From Sphingomonas hengshuiensis (GTDB lineage Bacteria; Pseudomonadota; Alphaproteobacteria; Sphingomonadales; Sphingomonadaceae), in contig QFNF01000006.1 of assembly GCA_003240755.1 (NCBI GenBank), forward strand, positions 1-64,000: a stretch of DNA of 64,000 nucleotides. The letters run 5' to 3'. How positions within the stretch are numbered: the first letter of the stretch is position 1; each line of letters starts with the position of its first letter. A program made the position numbers and the translations under genes. The notes under the pieces were generated by a model, which made no database searches, had not been told where the DNA came from, and saw only the letters and a list, made by a program, of their open reading frames with translations. Of the stretch, positions 8,905 to 18,490 are shown piece after piece.

Positions 8905-9881
8905 TCAGCGGATGCTCCGTTCGGGGGCGGTGCGCGTGAACGGCAGGCGCGGCAGCCGCCCGGTCTGACGCAGCCGGTCGGCGATCACCGCGATCAGCAG
9001 GATGCCGCCGCGCACGACATATTGGTAGAAGGTGGGGACGTTGAGCAGATTGAGTGCATTCTGCGCCGCACCCATGATGAGCACGCCGATCATCACGCCG
9101 CCAATGGTCGCGACTCCGCCCGACAGCGACACGCCGCCCAGCACGCACGCGGAAATGACAGCCAGTTCCAGCCCGATGCTGGTATTGGGCTGGCCGCTGG
9201 TGATGCGCGCGGCGAGGATGATGCCCGCCAGCCCGGCCATCAGCCCCTGCAACGCGAACACGGTGATCCGCACGCGCGTGATCGGCACCCCGGCGAGGCG
9301 CGCCGCCTCCGCATTGCCGCCGATCGCGAGGATATTGCGCCCGAACACCGTGCGGTTGAGCACGACGCCGAACACCGCGAAGCCCGCCGCCATGATCCAG
9401 ATCGGCCAGCCGACGCCCAGTATACCGCCCGACCCCAGCGCGTAGAATTGCTGGAGCGGGATGGCGACGCTCTGCCCGCCGGAGGTGAGGAACGCGAGGC
9501 CGCGCACCATTTCCATCGTGGCCAGCGTGACGATCAGCGAATTGACCTGGAATCCAGCGATCAGCGCGCCGTTCACCAGTCCCACGCCGAGCCCGCCGAC
9601 CAGCCCTGCCAGCACGCCCAGTGTGACGCTGCCGGTCGCGCCCATCGTCACCGCCGCCAGCACGCCCGAAAAGGCGACCGTGGAGCCGACCGACAGGTCG
9701 ACCTCGCGCATCGCCAGCACAAGCATCATCGTCGCGGCGATGGTGCCGACCAAGGTAACGGACAGCAACAGCCCCTGCGCATTGCGGGCCGACAGGAAGT
9801 CGGGAACGAGCAGGCCAAGGACGACGAACAGCGCGACGAGCAGCAGCAGCGGGCCGGCGCGCGAAAGGATCGATTGGAGCG

Positions 9882-9885
<4 letters not shown>
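8905..9885 (-). CDS. araH: Sugar ABC transporter permease (AraH/RbsC family)
   Basis: A 326-residue inner-membrane permease with about eight to ten hydrophobic segments, of the BPD_transp_2 family (AraH, RbsC, YtfT). The conserved EVDLSVGS motif near residue 62 and the GSLSLSGG-like region GGVSLSGGVATIGG near the C-terminus are visible. The start at 9885 forms an ATGA overlap with the ATPase stop; longer readings upstream lie inside the ATPase gene. Named for its partners: the binding protein is AraF-like, but the cargo could be galactose, arabinose or fucose. Confidence 0.88.
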
Positions 9886-11401
<1,516 letters not shown>

Positions 11402-11405
<4 letters not shown>

Positions 11406-12394
11406 GCCGCCGCCTCCTCGGCGACGATGCGGCGGAAATTGCCGCGATCGAGCAGGATGCCGCTGGTCAGCGTCAACGGCGAGGGTGCCTGACCGTCGCG
11501 CACCCAGCGCGCGACCGCCGCCGCCGTATCATATCCATGCCGCCGCGCGCTGAGCAGCACGGTGGCGAAGAAGCCCGTCGGCACCGGCTTGGACAGTTCG
11601 GCGATCGCCGATTCCGACCCGCCGATGCCAATGCCGATCAGCGCGGCGGGCGGCAGGCGCAACCCCTCGGCCGCTCGGACACCGCCGACCACGGTCTCGT
11701 CGTTCAGGCCGAGGACGATCCAGCGGTTGATCGCGGCATGGGCGGTCAGCACCGGTGCCGCGGCCGTGAATGCGCCTTCGGTATCGGTGGTACGCTGCGG
11801 CGCATCGAACACCTGCGCGAACCCCGCCGCCTTCAGCGCGGTAACCGCCCCTGCCGTGCGTTCGCGGCCAGTGTCGAGGCTGTCATAGGCGATGCGCAGC
11901 ACTCCGGTCGTCGCCGGTTTCCAGCCACGCCGCCCCGCTTCCGCCGCCGCCGCGCGCCCTGCAACCTCGCCGATGGCGACGGCAGAGATGCCGACATGCG
12001 GAACCGATACGATCGGTTGCCCATCCGCACCGATCAGCCGGTCGTCGACCGACAGCAGCTTCATTCCCGTCTGCGCGGCGAACCCGGCGATGGCAGGTCC
12101 GAGCCGCGGATCGGGGGTGCAGATCACCAGCCCCTGCGCATAGCGCGCGTAGAGCGTCCACAGCGCCGACAGCAGCCGGTCGCCGTCCTCCGCACCGATT
12201 TCGATGATCGAAAAGCCGAGGTCACGCGCGGCGGCACGGGCGAAGCGCCATTCGTCCTGAAACCATTGTTCCTGCGGCATCTTCACGACGAAACCGATCC
12301 GCACGCCGTTCGCCGCAGCACCGCAGCCGCCAAGCATGCCGCCCAGCGCGGTGGCGGCCAGCGTTCCCAGCATCCCCCTGCGCGTGCCCATCAT
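11402..12394 (-). CDS. araF: AraF-like sugar-binding lipoprotein
   Basis: A 330-residue periplasmic binding protein, first gene of the transporter operon. The signal peptide ends in a lipobox-like LGGC (Cys at about 24), so it is probably a lipoprotein, unlike soluble E. coli AraF. The mature part follows AraF closely by eye: RIGFVVKMPQEQWFQDEWRF, ARDLGFSIIEI, GLVICTPDPRLGPAI, LSVDDRLI, and WIVLGLNDETVVGGVRAAEG with IGIGIGGSESAIAELSK. AraF binds L-arabinose and also D-galactose and D-fucose, which fits the galactonate dehydratase in the same operon. GGGAGGG lies upstream of the double ATG. Confidence 0.9.
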
Positions 12395-12436
12395 CGTGGC
12401 GGCCCTCCCCCTTACGACTTGCTTCTCGGCGCTCGT

Positions 12437-12454
12437 TATATATCATATTTAATG
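12437..12454. promoter_or_regulatory. Candidate operator 3, between the transporter operon and the lactonase gene
   Basis: TTATATATCATATTTAAT sits in the 76-bp gap between divergent araF (start 12394) and the lactonase gene (start 12471). Its reverse complement contains TAAATATGATAT, identical over 12 bases to candidate operator 1. A site here could control both directions. Binding by the adjacent GntR protein is inference. Confidence 0.5.
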
Positions 12455-12470
12455 AAGGGAAAGAGCCAAG

Positions 12471-13328
12471 ATGACCGATTTCGAGATCATAGCGCGTGAT
12501 GAGGTGGACAAGTTGGGCGAAGGACCGCTGTGGCGGGCGGCGGACCAGAGCCTGTGGTGGGTCGATATCGTCACCCCGGCGCTCAACCGGCTGGCGGTGG
12601 CGACCGGTGCGGTCGAACGCTGGGCGATGCCCGAACCGATCGGCTGGGTGGTGGAGCGTGCGGACGGCGGTCTGCTCGCCGGGTTCCGCAGCGGGATCGC
12701 CGCGCTCGACCCCGATACCCGCGCGATCGATTTCTGGGTCGCGCCGGAGCCGGACCGGCCGCACAACCGGCTTAACGATGCAAAGGTCGATGCGACCGGA
12801 CGGCTGTGGTTCGGGTCGAAGGACGATCGCGACCTTGCCGACAGCGGCGCACTGTACGCGATGGGCGCCGATCGCCGGCCCCGGCGGCAGGACGACGGCT
12901 ATCAGGTCGCCAACGGCCCCGCCTTTTCGCGCGACGGGCAGCTCCTGTACCATACCGACAGCGGACGGCGCATCGTCTATCGCTTTGCCGTCGGCGACGA
13001 AGGCACGATCGGGGAATCGCGGCCGTTCCTCACCTTCGATCCGGCATGGGGCTATCCCGACGGGATGACCGTAGATGCGCAAGACTGCCTGTGGATCGCG
13101 CATTGGGGTGGCGGCGCGATCAGCCGGTTCGATCCCGATGGCCGGCGGATGCTGACACTGCCGTTGCCGGCGCACAACGTGACCAGTTGCGCGTTCGGCG
13201 GGGCGGCGCTCGACCGGCTGTACGTCACCACTGCCGCGATGGCGTCGCCGGGGACGCCGGCGGACGGCGCGCTGTTCGTGCTGGACGTCGGCGTGGGCGG
13301 CTGTCCCGCGACCGCGTTCGCCGGGTAA
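12471..13328 (+). CDS. SMP-30/gluconolactonase-family sugar lactonase
   Basis: A 285-residue six-bladed beta-propeller lactonase of the SMP-30/regucalcin type. The family motifs are present: LGEGPLW near residue 15 (metal-binding Glu), HNRLNDAKVDATGRLWFG near residues 100-115 (Asn and Asp ligands), and the DGMTVDAQDCLWIAHWGGG stretch with the catalytic Asp near 200. It probably hydrolyses the galactono-lactone made by the SDR enzyme to galactonate, the substrate of DgoD. Divergent from the transporter operon, and followed after 43 bp by the regulator gene. No signal peptide. Confidence 0.88.
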   Translation: MTDFEIIARDEVDKLGEGPLWRAADQSLWWVDIVTPALNRLAVATGAVERWAMPEPIGWVVERADGGLLAGFRSGIAALDPDTRAIDFWVAPEPDRPHNRLNDAKVDATGRLWFGSKDDRDLADSGALYAMGADRRPRRQDDGYQVANGPAFSRDGQLLYHTDSGRRIVYRFAVGDEGTIGESRPFLTFDPAWGYPDGMTVDAQDCLWIAHWGGGAISRFDPDGRRMLTLPLPAHNVTSCAFGGAALDRLYVTTAAMASPGTPADGALFVLDVGVGGCPATAFAG

Positions 13329-13371
13329 CGCCGGCTTGGCGCATCCTCTTCGCATCGCCTATGAGAATGCG

Positions 13372-14100
13372 ATGACAGAGGAATCCGGATCGCGCGACGG
13401 CCGCAACCTGACCGCAAAGATCGTCGACGATCTCGGCCTGGCGATCGTCACCGAACATTTCCGGTCGGGATCGCCGTTCCCGACCGAGGCGGAATTGTGC
13501 GGACGCTACGAAGCCAGCCGCCCGGTGCTGCGCGAGGCGGTGAAGATGCTGGCGGCCAAGGGGCTGTTGGTCGGGCGCAAGCGCGCGGGCACGCTGGTCC
13601 AGCCCGAAGACAATTGGAACCTGCTCGACCCCGATGTCCTGCGCTGGATGTTGCAGCGCGACTTTTCGATCGACCTGCTGATCGATTTTACCGAAATTCG
13701 CCTGTCGATCGAACCGCGCGCCGCGACGCTGGCAGCGCATTCGGCATCGGGGCCGCAGCGCGCCGCGATCGTCGCCGCGACCGAACGCATGGCCGCCGCC
13801 GACCGGGGCGAGGAAGACGCACTGGAAGCCGACATCGCGTTCCACATCGCGGTGCTGAAGGCGAGCAACAACCGGTTCCTGCGCCAGTTCACCGACCTGA
13901 CGGAGACGACGCTGCGCTTCTCGATCCGGCGGACCAACGAATACAAGGGCGTGCCGCGCGCCAGCGCGCGCGATCACAAGCGGGTGGCCGATGCGATCGT
14001 GGAGGGCAATGCCGCGCTGGCGGGGACCCGGATGTACGAACTGATCTACGGCGCCCTGGAACTGCTGCTGGTCGCGGGAAAGCATCCGTTGCGCCCCTGA
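13372..14100 (+). CDS. GntR/FadR-subfamily transcriptional regulator, DgoR-like
   Basis: A 242-residue regulator with an N-terminal winged helix (FPTEAELCGRYEASRPVLREAVKMLAAKGLL) and a C-terminal FCD ligand domain with metal-binding residues (EADIAFHIAVLKAS...; ARDHKRVADAI). The linker NWNLLDPDVLRWMLQRDF resembles the linker of E. coli DgoR, the galactonate-responsive repressor, which fits the surrounding dgoD, lactonase and dehydrogenase genes. I chose ATG 13372; a TTG at 13336 in the same frame would add 12 residues. Probably represses the local operons until galactonate or a related acid is present. Confidence 0.85.
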   Translation: MTEESGSRDGRNLTAKIVDDLGLAIVTEHFRSGSPFPTEAELCGRYEASRPVLREAVKMLAAKGLLVGRKRAGTLVQPEDNWNLLDPDVLRWMLQRDFSIDLLIDFTEIRLSIEPRAATLAAHSASGPQRAAIVAATERMAAADRGEEDALEADIAFHIAVLKASNNRFLRQFTDLTETTLRFSIRRTNEYKGVPRASARDHKRVADAIVEGNAALAGTRMYELIYGALELLLVAGKHPLRP

Positions 14101-14106
14101 CGCCCC

Positions 14107-16320
14107 CTATCCGCACGGCGTGCCTGGCGGCGGTGCGGGCCGTGGCGGGGTGGCGGGACGCGGTTGGCCCGGATGATAGGCGCGGCCGGCGATCGGTCCC
14201 AGCGGAATGGGGCGCAACGCACCTGCGGCATAGCGTACCGCCTGATCGTCGAAATGGGGGGAGGCGGGATCGCCGCTCTGCCCGCCCGCCAATACCGACC
14301 ATGCGCGCGGCCCGTGCGGCGTGAATTCGACCATCGCGACGAAGCTGTTGCCGCTGGTCCCGTAGAAGCAACGCTGCCCCGCCTGCCGCTCCACGCCGAA
14401 CGCCGCCAGCGACCCGAAATTGCCGCTGGTGAAGGGCACGGGGACGCTCGGTGCGTGGTCGTCGAACCGCGATGCGATCGCGCCGTCCAGCCGCTGGAAC
14501 CGGTTGATCCGCCCCCACGCGATCGGGCCGCCGAAATCGGCGCGGAGCCGCTGCCACCCGTCGGCCAGTGCCGCGATCCGGTCGGCATCGGTCGTGGTAT
14601 CTGCCAGCCAAGCGAAGATCGGGCGGCCCGCCGCCCGCGCCTTCGGTCCCTCGCGCCGCCACAGCGCCTCACCCCAATAGACCGCAGCAGTGGTGGCCAC
14701 CGATTCCAGCCCCCAGCGCCGGTCCCATTTAATAAGCAACGCCATCGCCTGCCGCAGGTCGGCGCGGCGCGGATCGCGCGTCGGGAGTGCGGCGAAGCCA
14801 CGCGCCAGCAGCGGGATCTGCTGGTCGAACAGCGGCAAGAACGAATCAAACGCCGCATCGCGCAGCAACGCCGGCGTGAAGCGCCGATCCCCGGACAGCA
14901 GCGCGACGGCATGCGCCCCGCGCGGGTTGGCGCCGAACTGATCCATATAACGGGGATAGTCGCCTGCGCGCGGGCTGTCGGCGCCGGCGGCGGTCCATGG
15001 CGCGTCGTTCACGTTCATCACCCACCCGCTGCGCGGCCGCACGACCTGCGGCAGGTCGGACAGTTGGTGCAGCCCGCGCCAAGCCGTCGCCGGATCGCTG
15101 CCATCGACCGGACGGGTATAACCAAACCGGTCGTCGCGGATCGGGACGAATTGCGGGTGGAGATAGGCGATCGTCCCGTCATTGGCGGCGAGGATGGTGT
15201 TGTTGGACGAATTGGCCTTGCGCTCGGCCACGCGCAGATATTCGGCCAGCGTCGTCGCCTTGGTCCTGAGCCAGCTCTGCTCCAGTGCCGGTCGCGGCGC
15301 GTTCAGCATCGCCACCGCGATCCACCGCCCGCCTTCGCTGCGGATGATCGGCCCGTGCCGGGTCGCCAGCGTCGTGAAGGCCCGTTCGCGCAGCGTACCA
15401 TCGGCCCCGCGCACCAGCAGCCGCACCGCGCGGCGAGCAAACGGTCGCCAGACGGTGCCGTCGCGCCAGCGCGCGGAATCGCCCTGCCCCCGCACCTCGA
15501 CTGCGAATTCGTCGATATTGTCGACACCGCTCGACGTATGCATCCAGCCGAGCCGACGGTTGAACCCCTGATAGACGAAGAACTGTCCCCAGGTCGCCGC
15601 TCCGTAGACCGACAGCCCTTCGTCACTGCTGACCTGTTGTTCCGATCGAAAAAAGAACGAGGTGTGCGGGTTGATCCACAACAGGGGATTGCCGCTGGCG
15701 CTGCGCGACGGGCCGATGGCGATGCCGTTCGACCCCTTGGGCTCGACCAGCTGCCCGGCATCGGCAAGCGGCGCGATCGCCGACCGGGGGGCGCCGGACG
15801 TCCTGTAAAATGCGGCGAGCGCGGTGGGATCGACGCCGCGTTCGATGTCGCCACCGATGCTGCCTTCGGAAAAGGCCAGCGCCATCCAGGGTTCGAAGCG
15901 GGTGATCCGCGTCGGGCGCACCGTCGGATGATCAGCGAGATACTGGTTCAGCCCTGCCGCCCACGCATCCATCAACCGTCGCAACCAGGCCGGGCTGCGA
16001 CGATACTCTGCGGGAAGCGTCGCAGGATCGACGAACAGGCGCTGGCGCAGGTCCAGCCACAACGCTCCTTCCCCATCCACCTCCGCCCGCCGGCCGAGCG
16101 CGGTGAGGTAGTTGCGTTCGATCCGGGGGAAATCATCCTCCGCCTGCGCATAGATCATGCCGAACACCGCATCGGCATCGCTACGACCATGGACATGCGC
16201 GATCCCGATGTCGTCGCGGACGATGCTGACCCGTGCGGCATGCGGTGAGGGCACCGCTGCGGCGGGCAGCGCCATGCCGATCGAAAGCAGCCATTGGACG
16301 GCACGGATGCGACGGATCAT
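14107..16320 (-). CDS. Secreted S45-family (penicillin acylase-like) N-terminal nucleophile hydrolase
   Basis: A 737-residue precursor: signal peptide (residues 1-23), then the IVRDDIGIAHVHGRSDADAVFGMIYAQAEDDFPRIE region typical of penicillin/acyl-homoserine lactone acylases. The precursor would cleave before Ser197 (KG-SNGIAIGPS), giving an alpha chain of about 170 residues and a beta chain with the catalytic N-terminal serine. PHTSF, WMHTSSGVDNIDEF and SSNNTILAANDGTIAYLHP are further family-like stretches. Substrate unknown: an amide such as a penicillin, acyl-homoserine lactone or N-acyl sugar/amino acid. It ends six bases from the GntR stop and diverges from the M24 gene. AAGGGGAA precedes the ATG. 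Confidence 0.85.
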   Translation of the reverse strand: MIRRIRAVQWLLSIGMALPAAAVPSPHAARVSIVRDDIGIAHVHGRSDADAVFGMIYAQAEDDFPRIERNYLTALGRRAEVDGEGALWLDLRQRLFVDPATLPAEYRRSPAWLRRLMDAWAAGLNQYLADHPTVRPTRITRFEPWMALAFSEGSIGGDIERGVDPTALAAFYRTSGAPRSAIAPLADAGQLVEPKGSNGIAIGPSRSASGNPLLWINPHTSFFFRSEQQVSSDEGLSVYGAATWGQFFVYQGFNRRLGWMHTSSGVDNIDEFAVEVRGQGDSARWRDGTVWRPFARRAVRLLVRGADGTLRERAFTTLATRHGPIIRSEGGRWIAVAMLNAPRPALEQSWLRTKATTLAEYLRVAERKANSSNNTILAANDGTIAYLHPQFVPIRDDRFGYTRPVDGSDPATAWRGLHQLSDLPQVVRPRSGWVMNVNDAPWTAAGADSPRAGDYPRYMDQFGANPRGAHAVALLSGDRRFTPALLRDAAFDSFLPLFDQQIPLLARGFAALPTRDPRRADLRQAMALLIKWDRRWGLESVATTAAVYWGEALWRREGPKARAAGRPIFAWLADTTTDADRIAALADGWQRLRADFGGPIAWGRINRFQRLDGAIASRFDDHAPSVPVPFTSGNFGSLAAFGVERQAGQRCFYGTSGNSFVAMVEFTPHGPRAWSVLAGGQSGDPASPHFDDQAVRYAAGALRPIPLGPIAGRAYHPGQPRPATPPRPAPPPGTPCG

Positions 16321-16340
16321 GCGGTTCCCCTTTGCATCAT

Positions 16341-16359
16341 CATAAAATCATATATATTT
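16341..16359. promoter_or_regulatory. Candidate operator 4, between the S45 and M24 genes
   Basis: CATAAAATCATATATATTT lies in the 69-bp gap between the divergent hydrolase (start 16320) and M24-fold gene (start 16390). It shares ATCATAT with site 3 read on the same strand and has similar AT-rich symmetry. If real, it ties the two hydrolases to the galactoside regulon. The match is weaker than between sites 1 and 3. Confidence 0.35.
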
Positions 16360-16389
16360 GGCGGGCGCAATATTCTGCTGGGAGCGTCC

Positions 16390-17763
16390 ATGTCCATTCG
16401 CCTGTCGCCCGTCACGATCCCCGATTTCGGCCCGATCGACGAACCCCCGCCGCTGCCCGCCGAACGCTATGCCGCACGGTGCGATGCCGCTCTAGCAGCG
16501 GCGGGTACGAACTGGCTGATCGTCTATGCCGATCGCGAGCATATGGCGAACGTGATGTTCCTGTCGGGGTTCGAGCCCCGGTTCGAAGAAGCGTTGCTGC
16601 TGCTCGGGCGCGACGGGACGCGCGTCCTCATCACCGGCAACGAATGCGTTCCCTATGCCACGCGCGCGGCGCTGCCCGGGCTGGTCGTGCATCTGTCGCA
16701 GACGATGAGCCTGTTGGGGCAGGATCGCACCGCCGCGCCGCGCCTGACCGATGTGTTGCGCGCGGCGGGGGTGCGCCGGGGCGCGTCGGTCGGCATCGTC
16801 GGGTGGAAGTATCTTGACGAGGCGGAATGGGACCGCAACGCGGACGGACCGCCGCCGCCGTTCATGCCCGCCGCCTATCTCGGCGCCATCGTCGCCGTGG
16901 CGGGGGCGGACGGCGTATGCGACCGGACGGAGGTGCTGCTGCATCCCGAACATGGTCAGCGCTCGATCATCGATGCCGATCAGATCGCGGTGTTCGAAGC
17001 GGCAGCGGCGCGCGGATCGGCGATGGTATGGTCGATCCTGTCGAAGCTGCGCCCCGGCGACAGCGAGCGCGCGGGCGCGGCACGGATGGGCTATGGCGGC
17101 GATCCGTTCAACGTCCATGCCATGCTTGCCTCGGGCAGTCCGTCCGACGGGTCGGTAATCGGCTTGGCCAGTCCCGGCGCGCGGGTGCTGCGCAAGGGGG
17201 ACGGCGTGTCGACCGCCGTTGGCCTGTGGGGTGGGCTGACGGCCCGGGCCGGATTGCTCGACGATGCGAACGACGCCTTCGTCGCCATCGCCTCCGCCTA
17301 TTTTGCGGGGCTGCTGGCATGGTATCGTCATGCCCGTATCGGTTGCACCGGTGCGGCGCTGCATGATCCGGTGGTCGCGGCGCTGGCCAGCGGCGGGCTG
17401 CGTTCACTGCTCAATCCTGGACATCTCACGGGACATGAGGAATGGTCGCATACCCCGGTGCGCCCCGGTTCGGTCGATCGACTACGGTCCGGCATGCATG
17501 TTCAGGTCGACGTGATACCGACGCCCATGCCGGATGGCTGGGCCTTGAACTGCGAGGACAGCATCGTGCTGGCCGATGCGAAGCTGCAAGCAGAACTGAC
17601 GGAACGACATCCGACGGTGGCAGCGCGAATCGCGGCACGACGGCGATTCATGATCGACGTCATTGGGGCAGAAGTGGATGAAGCGGTTCTACCGCTGTCG
17701 ACGACGCCACTCTGCCTTCCCCCGCTGTGGCTCCGCAGTAGCATGTTGCTTACCTGGGCGTAG
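16390..17763 (+). CDS. M24 (creatinase/aminopeptidase P fold) family protein with altered metal site
   Basis: A 457-residue protein with a creatinase N-terminal domain (about 20-180) and a pita-bread M24 domain (about 200-440). Canonical M24 enzymes use Asp, Asp, His, Glu, Glu to hold two metals. Here the segment that should carry both Asp residues reads GDGVSTAVGLWGGLTARAG, with neither in the expected place; a His (NPGHLTGHEEW) and the last Glu (LNCEDSIVL) remain, and the first Glu appears replaced by Asp (VDVIP). Related divergent M24 proteins are common in bacteria. The start at 16390 follows GGGAGCG. An upstream ATG at 16294 would lie in the neighbouring gene. Function unknown. Confidence 0.75.
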   Translation: MSIRLSPVTIPDFGPIDEPPPLPAERYAARCDAALAAAGTNWLIVYADREHMANVMFLSGFEPRFEEALLLLGRDGTRVLITGNECVPYATRAALPGLVVHLSQTMSLLGQDRTAAPRLTDVLRAAGVRRGASVGIVGWKYLDEAEWDRNADGPPPPFMPAAYLGAIVAVAGADGVCDRTEVLLHPEHGQRSIIDADQIAVFEAAAARGSAMVWSILSKLRPGDSERAGAARMGYGGDPFNVHAMLASGSPSDGSVIGLASPGARVLRKGDGVSTAVGLWGGLTARAGLLDDANDAFVAIASAYFAGLLAWYRHARIGCTGAALHDPVVAALASGGLRSLLNPGHLTGHEEWSHTPVRPGSVDRLRSGMHVQVDVIPTPMPDGWALNCEDSIVLADAKLQAELTERHPTVAARIAARRRFMIDVIGAEVDEAVLPLSTTPLCLPPLWLRSSMLLTWA

Positions 17764-18027
17764 ATCGGTCGGTTTCGAATAATTAGAAAGCGGGTCATCA
17801 ACCCTATTCCAACCGCTACAATTTTGGACGGACGGACGATCGCTACATACGGAATAATACACACCACGATCGAGAGAAGCGAAATCTAATCGGTCTGCTC
17901 CCACATGCAAATCAATCCCGTTCTCTGCTTAACATCTGCCAATAAATCATCGACATCGAACAATTTTGCATAATAGTTAGGAGAAATTGTTGTGAAGATC
18001 AAGGCATATCCAATCCTCCGGACTGCA
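17764..18027. other. AT-richer junction between galactoside island and recombinase module
   Basis: About 260 bp noticeably poorer in GC than either flank, with no convincing reading frame. It separates the M24 gene from the degraded mobile module and is a likely location for one end of the integrated segment, but I could not find a matching direct repeat on the other side. Confidence 0.4.
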
Positions 18028-18356
18028 TCAATCATCTGGCAGAAGAGTGAGAACTGACGTAATGGCAGACTGAAGCCGCGCCAAGCGTGCCGTCGTCACC
18101 GCCTGCCGCAGAAGATCCTCGCGGTCGGCCAGCGCGAGGACCGCCGCCGTCACCTCGTCCGAATGGCGCATCAGCACGACGAGCCCCGATCCGCTCGGGC
18201 CGTTCCCGGCCTGAAGCCAGTTCTGCACCGTGCGCCCGTTCGCCCGGTCAGGCGCGCGATGTGCTTCACGTGCGTCGGGGCGTCTCCGAAGTCCTTGCGC
18301 AACGCATCGGCGATGACACCGGCGAAGGCCGCCTCGACATCCGCTCCCGGATCCAT
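18028..18356 (-). pseudogene. Small helix-turn-helix-like gene broken by a one-base frameshift
   Basis: Two overlapping minus-strand frames belong together. The first begins at ATG 18356 (MDPGADVEAAFAGVIADALRK) and runs to HVKHIARLTG; the second continues with ANGRTVQNWLQAGNGPSGSGL, then LMRHSDEVTAAVLALADREDLL, to a stop at 18028. Adding one G in the CCGGGCG run near 18239-18245 would restore IARLTGANGRTVQNW, a sequence pattern I know from small hypothetical proteins beside mobile-element genes in alphaproteobacteria. Rejoined length would be about 109 residues. It could also be an assembly error in a G run. It diverges from the recombinase gene. Confidence 0.65.
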
Positions 18357-18490
18357 CGGAAACCCTCTTCCGCCTTCGACGCGAAGATTTGGGTCATTCC
18401 TGGAAAACGACATTCCGCCACTCCCTCGATAGACGGAGCGCCTGTGCACGCGGCGTGTGAATCGCTCGTGATGGCTGCCGGAGGACTGCG
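18357..18490. other. Divergent control region of the recombinase module
   Basis: 134 bp between the broken small gene and the recombinase. It must hold the recombinase promoter; GGAGG at 18480-18484 is the Shine-Dalgarno sequence for the GTG start at 18491. No clear palindromic crossover site is visible. Confidence 0.4.
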
